From Lathyrus oleraceus (taxonomy: Eukaryota > Streptophyta > Magnoliopsida > Fabales > Fabaceae): a stretch of 64,000 bases of DNA. Where the stretch lies: NCBI RefSeq assembly GCF_024323335.1, contig NC_066580.1, forward strand, positions 261,313,332 to 261,377,331. Direction: 5' to 3'. Position 1 is the first letter of the stretch. Each line of letters opens with the position of its first letter. Under the pieces are notes generated by a model. The model saw only the letters and a list, made by a program, of their open reading frames with translations, ran no database searches and was not told where the DNA came from. A program made the position numbers and the translations under genes. This document shows positions 55,507 to 64,000 of the stretch, piece after piece.

Positions 55507-57820
55507 CTAAGGGTTTGGAGGTGGAGGCATCCTCTGGAGCAGTTGGGTCAACAGATTCTGAATGTTGAAATTTACTGAATCCTATTGATCCAATTTGGCT
55601 CGGACTTCCTTCTGTTCTTTCTGAAGATCTTCAAGTGTCTTTAGAACCAGAGGGACAAAGGTGGAGGATTCCCCATGAGTCAGAGTATCCGGCTCTACCC
55701 TGGTGGCAGACTCTTCAGCAAGGCGTGATTCAGCTTCAGCGGCAGCAGCTAGAGCTTTGGCTTAAGCTTCCTTGATCCTTTGCAGTTCTGCTAGCTTGGC
55801 TTTCTCTTCTTCTTCTCTGCGTGCTCGCTCCTCAGCTTCTCTGGCTAGGCGCTCCTGTAGTCTGATCTCAGCGTCTCTGATGAAGTCGTTGCAGACTTGC
55901 TTAGAGAGGCCCTTCAGATTAAAGGCTTCAGCGGTCATCCAACTAATCACTCTGTTCCAGTGTGTCCTTATAGCGGAAAGATCATCACTGATGCCAGAGT
56001 TGATAGTCAGAGACTGGACCTTGTCAACTGAAGCTTCTGCAAACACCATTATTGCTTCCTCAAGGGTTGGAAGGGCGTTTTCAGGTTCAGAGGCTAGGGG
56101 TGGAGAAGTGGGAGGGCTAAGATTGAGTGTGGGAGTTTGTGCTTCAGTGGATGTATTTGGTGGGGGTATGTAAGAGTTAGGTGGTTGAGTTTCAGCGCGA
56201 GTTGTTTCAGATGGTGGAGGGTCAGATGTGGTTGTGTTTGGTTCTTCTGTGGGTGATGAGGTGACTTCTGGTTCAGGTATGGATTGTGTTGGCTGTTGGG
56301 AGGCCAGAGCACGTGTTTGGAGCTGAGCCAGAGTTGGAGAGGGAGGGTCAGATGGTTCAGTATCTGTGGAGATGTTATAGTAGGGGGTGATTCTGGAGAA
56401 GAAGATGAAGAGGGTGAGGTTGTTTCGTTTAGCATTTATGCTTCTAAAACAGGTAGGGTTGTGGTGGCAAGGTTGAATTTCTGAGAGGGTTGGTTAGATG
56501 TTCTGGTGGTTGAGGGAGGAATGTCTGAGTTGGTATATATGGGTGTTGGTTGGGGGGTAGAGGAAGCAATAGGCTTAAGTTGTATAGAAGGAGCGAGAGA
56601 AACAGACTTACCAGAAGATCCAGTCAGAGGTACTGGAGGTCTTGATCCAGAGGATTCTCCCAGCTTCGCTTTCTTCGCCTGCTTTGCCTTCTCAGATGGT
56701 CCTCGTGGTCGCTTCATGAAGTTGGGAGGTTGTTCTGGCAGCTGACTTAAGTTGAAGTCTGAGATATCTACTCCTTGTTTTCGCAGATCATCTAAGTAAT
56801 ACAAGATTACCTCTGGAGGGTCGATCTTTGAGAACAGATAGAGTCCATTTGGGATCTTCCTCTGATCTTTGAGAGCATCCAGGAGGTGTCCAGAGTAGGT
56901 TTGACCCTTACTTGATCCAGAATCCCCATGCTCTTCAGATTGCGGGCATTCAGAGCTCTTCCAGTATCTATCATCACATCTTCCATGAGTTTGAACTTTA
57001 TCAGGTGGTCCACGAGACCGCTTTCAATCAGAACGTCAGAGATCAGCCTCCCCAGAGGGATGTAGTTTCTGGGCTTCATGTTGTTTCTTGTATCTCTTAC
57101 AGAGTCTCTGAGGTACTTGAAGAGGAGTGCCGGAAGGCAGAGCTTCAGACCCTTGTGGATGCAGTACAGGATACACTTTTGGTCTGTGTTGATATAGACT
57201 GAGGAGTTGGAAGCTGGGCGATGATGGATTGTGCCCAAGATGATCTTCAGCCAGACCCGAAGGATCTTATGTAGTTCCTTGTTCTTTGAGTGTTTTCCTT
57301 CAGCGTTTTGTTGGAAGATTGTTGGATTAATCCCATGGGACAGGTATTTTGCCCTAGGATTAATGTTGTAGATTCTTCTTCCTCCAGCTTTCTCCATGCC
57401 TAGAAGAGCAGCAATGGACTTCTCAGTGATCACCATCTTGACACCCAGAACATAGGAGACGATGTAGTGATCGTCAGCATCAACGAATCTCCAGAATTCC
57501 TTAACCATGTTTGTGTAAACTGGACCATACAGACGTTGGAAGTAGTTTCCCCAACCTTGATTTTGCAGTTCTTCAGTGAGGTCAACATCATTCCTTCGCA
57601 TGTTTTCAAAATCCACCAGTGATTCACACAGAACTTCCAGTTTCTCAAACGGTGTTGCAAGGTTGATATGTGGCTCACGATCAAGAATGTGAGGCTCTTT
57701 GTAGATTGGAGTTGAGACGACACCAGTAACTGTTGGGTTTGGGTTGCTTGGACTTGGAGCTTGTTCGTTGGAATCCATCTGTTGAGAGAGGCTATACACT
57801 GATTGTTGTTGGGAATCCAT
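55507..57820 (-). pseudogene. env-like: SIRE envelope-like gene, broken by two frameshifts and three stops
   Basis: Start at ATG 57820 (MDSQQQSVYSLSQQMDSNEQ). The N-terminal 300 residues form a globular region (GWGNYFQRLYGPVYTNMVKE, FVDADDHYIVSYVLGVKMVI, LYCIHKGLKLCLPALLFKYL) typical of the envelope-like proteins of legume SIRE elements. Frameshift near 56880, then a basic stretch (RPRGPSEKAKQAKKAKLG) and a long Pro/Ser/Thr-rich region. A stop at 56436 and a frameshift near 56395 follow. The C-terminal part from 56049 is a coiled coil (LQERLAREAEERARREEEEK) ending PPPPNP and TAG at 55507. Further stops near 55762 and 55585. I see no convincing signal peptide or transmembrane span, so an entry function is not supported. 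It lies downstream of pol on the same strand after a spacer of about 520 bp. Confidence 0.8.
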
Positions 57821-58343
57821 GAATGTTGTTGATGAGCTGAGTTGAAGGTTGAAGAACTTGAATGCATGCTGCAGGAATGCCTTGAGGGAGAAAAGAACTT
57901 GCAGAGGGTTAAGAGTGTTTGTGGGAGTGAAAAGTGTGCAATGTGTGAAGAGAAGTGTTTAAATACCCAAATTAGGGCGCATGCAAAACGACACACAAAA
58001 CAGAGTTTAGCATAAAAACCAAGTATGCACGTTAGAGGGAAAATGATTACAGCTCATAAATGATGTCTAATCCCAACAGTCAGTACACTGCTCGAGGAGA
58101 TCTCAAGAGACTGTTCCTTGATTACTGCTAGACAGCTGTCTAGAAGTTCCAAGGTCGGACGCAAGGTGCTCCACGTGTTTGCTCTATCTGATCTTCAGGA
58201 ATACCAAAGGGTTGACTCCTGAAGATTTCTAACTCAGATGACTTCTAACTTGGTAGGAGTATCAGAGTCAGATGCAAAGTCCACTTTGTTTACATCAGAA
58301 TCTTATTTTGCTCACTCAGAGGCACATATTATTCAGGACAATT
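57821..58343 (-). other. Spacer between RNase H and envelope-like gene
   Basis: About 520 bp with no open frame of note. In SIRE elements the envelope-like product is thought to need readthrough, splicing or a separate RNA; no clear splice pair was recognised here. Confidence 0.5.
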
Positions 58344-61300
58344 TTAAATGTTCAGATTCTTTAAGATGAAGAGGAATCTATCTTCAGCAAGTGGTTTGGT
58401 AAAGATGTAAGCCCATTGATGATCTGTATCAATGAATTTCAACATTACTACCCATTTCTGAACATAGTCTCTAATGAAATGATGTTTTATTTCTATGTGC
58501 TTAGCTCTGGAGTGCAAAATACGATTCTTGCTTAAACAAATGGCAGCAGTATTGTCACAGAAGATAGGAATGTTACTCTCAAAGATTTGAAGATCCTCTA
58601 ATTGATTCTTCATCCAGAGCATCTGGGTAGTGCATAGTGATGCTGAAATGTATTCCGCTTTTGCAGTAGACAAGGCTATGGTTGATTGTCTTTTGCTGGC
58701 CCAGGATATCAGATTCTTTCCCAAGAGCTGACAATTTCCAGATGTACTTTTTCGTTCCATTCTGTCTCCTGCGTAGTCTGCATCACAAAAACCATATAGT
58801 TTATACTCTGATGTTTTCTCATACATCAGGCCCAGGTTAGGAGTTCCTTTCAGATATCTGAGAATTCTCTTAACTACTGTTAAATGAGATTCTCTAGGAT
58901 CTGATTGGAATCTGGCACAGAGACACACACTAAATAGAATATCCGGACGAGTAGCAGTTAGATAGAGAAAAGAGCCTATCATACCACGATAGAGCTTCTG
59001 ACAAACCTTTTGACTGACTTCTTCTTTTTCAAGAATTCAAGTTGGATGGATGGGTGTCTTTGCAGGTTTGTATTCAGCCATTTCAAATTTCTTCAGAATG
59101 TCTTTTATGTATTTACTTTGATGAATGTAGGTGACTTCTGAATCTTGATTGATCTAAATTCCTAGAAAGAAATTTAGTTCTTGCATTAAGCTCATTTCGA
59201 ATTCTACCTGCATTAGCTCAGAGAATTCTTGACATACAGAAGCGTTAGCTGAACCAAAATGATATCATCAACGTATATCTGGCATATCATGAGATTATTA
59301 TTAATGTTTTTACAGAAGAGTGTAGAGTCAACTTTCCCTCTAATAAAATCATGTTTAAGAAGAAAATTACTTAATCTTTCATACCAAGCTCTGGGAGCTT
59401 GTTTTAGTCCATATAAAGATTTCTTAAGTTTAAAAACATGTTCTGGACAATTTGAATTTTCAAAACCTGGGGGTTGGTTGACATACACTTCTTCTGATAT
59501 ATAACCATTAAGGAATGCGCTCTTGACATCCATTTGATACAGTTTGATAGAATGATTTTTAGCGAATGAGACAAGTAAGCGAATAGATTCTAACCTGGCG
59601 ACTGGGGAAAAGGTTTCATTGTAGTCAATGCCTTCTTGTTGACTGTAACCTTGAGCCACCAGCCGAGCTTTGTTTCTGACAACTTCTCCTTTCTTATTCA
59701 GCTTGTTTCTGAACACCCATCTGGTTCCGATGATGTGAGTGCGTTTAGGTTTAGGAACAAGATCCCAGATGTCGTTCTTTGTGAATTGATCTAGTTCTTC
59801 TTGCATGGCTAGAACCCAGTCGTTATCTTGAAGTGCCTCATCACAGGAAGTAGGCTCGATCAGAGATACTAGTCCCATAGGAGTTTCTTCAGGTGCCTTG
59901 AAGGTAGACCTAGTTCGGATAGTTTCATCCTTGTTTCCCAGAATCAACTCTTCAGATATGTTGAGGCGACTTTTAGCTTTCTTTGGGATTGCTGGGGATT
60001 TAGTTCCTTCTGAGGTATGAGTGGCAGTTGCTTCAGGAGCTTTGATCTTCTCGTCAGAACCTGCAAGAGTAATCTCCAGATCTGCAAGTTTCTCAACTAG
60101 CTTTGACTTTTCAGGGTCAAGCTTATCATGAAATCTGACATGAATTGATTCTTCCACAATTTTGGTTTCTGTATTGTATACTCTGTAGTTTTTAGAGCAT
60201 TATGAGTATCCTAACATAATACCTTTTTATGCTTTAGAATCAAACTTGTTTAGATGTTCTTTAGTATTTTGAATAAAACAGGGACATCCAAAAGGATGAA
60301 AATAAGAAATGTTGGGTTTTCTTCCTTTACACAGTTCATAGGGAGTCTTCTCCAGAATAGGTCTTATGGAGATTCTATTCTGAACATAACACGCTGTATT
60401 TACAGCTTCAGCCCAAAAGTGCTTAGCCACATTTGTTTCATTGATCATGGTTCTGGCCATCTCTTGGAGTGTCCTATTCTTCCTTTCTACAACTCCATTT
60501 TGTTGTGGAGTTCTAGGGCAGGAGAAATCATGGGATATCCATTAGAGTCAAAAAATTCCTCAAAAAAATTATTTTCAAATTCCCCACCATGATCACTTCT
60601 GACTCTGATGATTTTAGAGTCAAATTCGTTTTGTACTTTGGAACAGAAGCTAGTGAATACAGAGTGAGACTCACTCTTGTGCTTTAAGAATTTTACCCAT
60701 GTCCAGCGACTAAAATCATCAACAATGACTAGTCCATATTTCTTTCCATTGACTGATGCTGTTTTCACAGGACCAAATAAATCAATGTGAAGAAGTTCCA
60801 GAGGCTTAGAGGTAGAAACAATATTTTTCTTTTTAAAAGATGATTTTGAAAATTTTCCTTTCTGACATGCTTCACATAGAGCATTTGAAGAAAACTTCAG
60901 CTTAGGTAGACCTCTGACTAACTCGAGTTTATTTAGCTGCGATAACTTTCTCATCCTAATATGGCCCAAGCGTCTATGCCATACCCATTGCTCTTCGTGA
61001 ACAGACATCAAACATTTTACATTTTGTTCTTTTAAATCCTAAAGATTTATTTTATAAATATTGTTTTTCCTCTTGCCAGTGAATAGGACAAATCAATTGT
61101 TTTGATTTATGGCTTTATATGTTTTTTGATTGAAGATTCAATCATACCCGTTATCACTTAATTGACTTATTGATAACAAATTATGCATTAATCCTTCTAC
61201 ATAGAGAACATCAGATATAGAGGGAAGAGTACCATTACCAATAGTTCCGGAGCCTCTGATCCTTCCTTTCTGATCTCCTCTGAAGCCTATGAATCCAGCG

Positions 61301-61430
61301 TCTTTAAGTTCCAGGCTTTGGAACATATATTTTCTTTCCGTCATGTGTCGTGAGCATCCAGAGTCCAGGTACCATGACTGGTGTTTTAACTCTGCTGCAT
61401 AAGATATCTGCAACATAAACAATCTTATCC
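58344..61430 (-). pseudogene. pol: SIRE-type protease, integrase, reverse transcriptase and RNase H
   Basis: The protease keeps WYLDSGCSRHMT (61363-61398). The integrase has WVWHRRLGHIRMRKL and LCEACQKGK (zinc region), Asp in LHIDLFGPV, Asp in RVRSDHGGEF, and the Glu motif VVERKNRTL after a frameshift near 60525, so all catalytic residues survive. The linker has two stops (near 60227 and 60200). RT: MQEELDQFTKNDIWDLVPKP, YQMDVKSAFLNGYISEEVYV, SLYGLKQAPRAWYE and an intact YVDD (near 59263), then a frameshift near 59250. RNase H keeps FCDADYAGD, AKAEYISAS and FCDNTAA. There is a stop near 59040. Decay is mild compared with the other elements. Confidence 0.9.
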
Positions 61431-63112
61431 TTTGGTACCCAGAATCTTTTGGGTCCTTTGTGATTAGTTTTCCCAGAGTTTCTTAACACTTTGGGTTTTC
61501 TAGTATTATTAAATCATTGTGCTTGTGTATGTGTATAGTGATATGAAAATGGAGATTTAGGTTGGTCATTAGTATAAATTTTATCTTCACTAGGATGATA
61601 CCCAATTCCTCTTCTATTGTTCTGACTGACCCCATAAATCATGGATGCCATTCTGCTCCTCTCTATCCCATTTTTCAGAAACTTTTGAAAAGATTTTTCA
61701 TATTCATAAATTATTGTGTTTGAAGTTTGTGGAGCTTGAGATAACGCTTCTTCAAGTTTTGAGCAATTTTTCTTTGTTGAATCTCTTTCTAATATCAAGG
61801 TTCTGTTTTCATCTTTTAGTTCCAAAATCGTTATCTCAAGTTTGCCACATTCTTCCAGTGTTTCTTCAAGAGCACCTTTTATAGCTTTAAATTTTTGTTT
61901 GAGTTTCTGATATGAGTTTAGAGTTTCAGACAGGCATGATTCTAGGTCAGATCGAGAAAGTTCAGAAAATACCTCTTCGGATTCAGATTTTTCGTCTGAA
62001 GCATTCTTGGAGGTGGTAGCCATGAGTGCCACATTTGCCTATTCATCAGAGTCTGATTCTAATGAGTCAGATTCACTGTCGTCCCAGGTAGCCATCAGTC
62101 CCTATTTGGTTCTGAAGGAATTTTTCTTGAAGTTCTCTTTTCTGGAACTGTCTTTCTTCAGCTTGGGACACTCGTTTTTGTAATGACCTGTTTCCTTACA
62201 TTCATAACACGTAACATCTTTGTTAGATTTACCTTTTGAGGTTGATTCTGATCGATCTCCTTTGGATCATGGCTTTCTGAAGTTATTATTCCTTTTTCTC
62301 CAGAGTTGTTTTACTCTTCTGATCAGAAGGGATAATTCTTCCTCATCGTCAGAATCTTCCTTTTCAGAGTCATCAACGTCTTCTTCTTCGGCCTGGAAGG
62401 CTTTGTTTCTGTCAGACTTGCGCCTTTCAGATCTGGACTTTAGTGCTACAGACTTGACCTTCTTCTGAGGCTCGTCTTCCTCCAGTTCTATCTCATGACT
62501 TCTGAGTGAACTGACAAGTTCTTCAAGGCTGATGTTGTTCAGATCCTTTGATAGCTTTAAGGCTGTGACCCTGGGTCTCCACTTCTCTAGAAAGCTTCTG
62601 ACTATCTTTTCGACATGGTCCGCAGTTGTGTATCCTTTGTCTAGCACTTTGAGACCTGCAATTAGAGTTTGGAATCTAGAAAACATTACCTCTACAGCTT
62701 CATCATCCTCCATTTTGAAGGCTTCATATTTCTGGATTAGAGCCAGAGCCTTTGTTTCTTTGACTTGAGAGTTTCCTTCATGAGTCATCCTCAGGGAGTC
62801 AAGTATTTCTTTAGTTGTTTCCCTGTTGGTGACTTTTTCATACTCATTGTAGGATATGGCATTGAGAAGTATCATTATGGCTTTGTGATGATTCTTGAAT
62901 TCGCGTTTCTGATCATCTGTCATTTTGCTTCTGGGGATGGCAACTCCAACATCTGTTACAGGTGGTATGTATCCAACTGTGATAATGTCCCAGAGATCAG
63001 CATCGTAGCCCAGAAAGAAACTTTCAATTCTATCTTTCCAGTAATCGAACTTCTCTCCATCAAAGACTGGAGGCTTAGCGTTGTAACTATCTCTTTCATT
63101 GGTGTTGGCCAT
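61431..63112 (-). pseudogene. gag: SIRE-type gag with zinc knuckle
   Basis: Start at ATG 63112 (MANTNERDSYNAKPPVFDGE), about 80 bp after the primer site. UBN2-type gag core: FDYWKDRIESFFLGYDADLW, LRMTHEGNSQVKETKALALI, MFSRFQTLIAGLKVLDKGYT. An acidic stretch (AEEEDVDDSEKEDSDDEEEL) follows, then the knuckle CYECKETGHYKNEC (62165-62210). A long coiled coil (62032-61700) is typical of SIRE gags, which are larger than other copia gags. One frame throughout, with three stops (62267, near 62104 and near 62035), a stop at 61514, and a frameshift near 61410 into protease. Confidence 0.88.
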
Positions 63113-63180
63113 AGTTTTTCTCGTTCTGGATCTCTCTACACTGTTAAGTGTTTGATTAGAAAATCAATAACAGAGCCGAA

Positions 63181-63194
63181 GCTCTGATACCAAC
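63181..63194 (-). other. Primer binding site, initiator tRNA-Met type
   Basis: The minus strand reads GTTGGTATCAGAGC, a perfect TGGTATCAGAGC next to the LTR end. Confidence 0.92.
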
Positions 63195-64000
63195 TGAAGG
63201 TGAGAAAAACAAGAAAGGGGGGTTTGAATTGTTTTAGAAATTAAAAGCTTTTTCACAAGTAAAAACACAGAATTTTATACTGGTTCGCTTATAAAACAAA
63301 GCTACTCCAGTCCACCCGGCTAAGGTGATTTCGCCTTCAAAAAGGACTTAATCCACTAATCTTGAAAGATTAATACAACCAAACGTCTAAGAGAATGATC
63401 TCTTAGTCCTCTCAAGTATACAGACTACGCAGAGTCACTTGAGGAACAAAAGCAATTTAGAAAAATAAATTTGTAATAGAAAGTGCTTCTAAGAGTAAGC
63501 AAGTATTACAGCAGAATATTTGAGCAAGAGTTTTCACGTATGAGCAACAACTCGTGAAAGATTGAGAGAGAATATGAATTACTTTTCTGTGCGTTGTTGT
63601 GTTTTTCTCAATGAGGTAGGGTGTCCTTTATATAGTAGTGAGAAGGACCGTTGGAGTGATGACAGAATATTGGTCTTTGATGAGCATTCAATGTCATTAC
63701 TTATGTGTTTCTTGCCATAACCATGTTGTCTCCCTGAATAACTTCTTTCTAAAAATACTTCATTTCCATATTGAGAAATTCTTTCCGTTACTCTTTCTGG
63801 ATTTGGTGAATCTTCATCAGAGTCTTTGTTATATCAGAGTCATGCGTCAGAAGGAGATTAAGTTGAAGTTACATCAGAGCTTCTCAGAGTACTAGTCTTC
63901 TAGATCATTAGAACTAAGACCAGTGGATGTTTAGAGCTTTTGGTTCTTTTTACTGTCTTGCTTTGCTCAGATTCAGAACTTCTTGGGCGCACTTCTTCCT
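63195..64000 (-). mobile_element. SIRE-type 5' LTR, partial
   Basis: Near-identical to 54065-54868, in the same direction. The window ends before the LTR start. TATA box (CTATATAAAGG) near 63627-63640. Confidence 0.92.

Larger units (their letters stand above)
54065..64000 (-). mobile_element. SIRE/Maximus-type Ty1/copia element inserted in Ogre RT
   Basis: LTR copies at both sides (54065-55061 and 63195 onward, cut by the window edge), polypurine tract at 55062, primer site at 63181-63194. Gag, protease, integrase, RT, RNase H and an envelope-like gene lie on the minus strand. The left target copy would be gtttc (54060-54064); the right one lies outside the window. Over about 805 comparable positions the two LTRs differ at roughly 20-25 bases plus one 2-bp gap (hand count), so it is the youngest large insertion here. 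Confidence 0.92.

Noticed and set aside
55772..56173. 133-codon plus-strand frame rich in Ser, Leu and Arg
   Set aside because: It is the antisense shadow of the coiled-coil part of the SIRE envelope-like gene.
1..64000. tRNA or rRNA genes
   Set aside because: Only primer binding sites complementary to tRNA 3' ends were seen; no cloverleaf or rRNA sequence was recognised by eye.

Overview
This window is plant nuclear DNA made almost entirely of nested transposable elements. No host protein gene, rRNA or tRNA could be supported. The best guess is a legume of the inverted-repeat-lacking clade, probably tribe Fabeae (pea, vetch or lentil group). Three things point there: a giant Ogre Ty3/gypsy element with an LTR of about 4.9 kb and an intron between protease and reverse transcriptase; a SIRE/Maximus-type Ty1/copia element with an envelope-like gene; and a Mutator-type MITE whose ends resemble a motif I recall as common in legumes. 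The species assignment is inference.

Layout, left to right. 1-3249: end of an Athila-like Ty3 element on the minus strand (LTR 1789-3249, tRNA-Asp-type primer site). It appears to cut into an older, degenerate Ty3 element on the minus strand (3250-6631), whose other LTR is cut by a CACTA-like end at 6632. 6632-8640: probable CACTA-derived DNA with a foldback and one hypothetical minus-strand ORF. 8641-13135: two head-to-head pieces of a Tekay-type LTR form a large inverted repeat, with a 1180-bp solo LTR inside the right arm. 13136-14670: gag and protease of that lineage (plus strand, broken). 14671-19894: the complementary half (protease end, RT, RNase H, integrase, chromodomain, LTR start) on the minus strand, with a 1375-bp solo LTR inside RNase H. 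19895-24349: an older Ty3 LTR carrying a 2.8-kb non-autonomous CACTA element with a shortened transposase-type ORF.

24362-25280: 3' end of a dead LINE. 25281-30400: AT-rich DNA with a 344-bp Mutator-type MITE, a probable Ty1/copia LTR remnant and small repeats. 30400-33440: 3' tail and LTR of another Ty3 element, ending in (GA)n and (AT)n tracts. 33700-38117: a decayed Ty1/copia element on the plus strand that keeps its 3' LTR. 38205-42127: a truncated Ty1/copia element on the minus strand. 42128-54064: 5' LTR, ORF1, gag, protease, intron and first part of RT of an Ogre element on the plus strand. A younger SIRE-type element (minus strand, 54065 to beyond 64000) interrupts it inside RT. The SIRE element has near-identical LTRs and shows gag, protease, integrase, RT, RNase H and an envelope-like gene, with several frameshifts and stops.

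None of the elements looks intact. In a live SIRE or Ogre element gag builds the particle, protease cuts the polyprotein, RT/RNase H copy the RNA and integrase inserts the cDNA; here these parts survive as pseudogenes with recognisable catalytic motifs. The most unusual recurrent signal is that several LTRs each carry a local array of one self-complementary 10-14 bp word (CATACGCGTATG, CAATCGATTG, GATGTCATGACATC or TGATTCGAATCA). Two related LTRs carry different words at what appears to be the same relative position.
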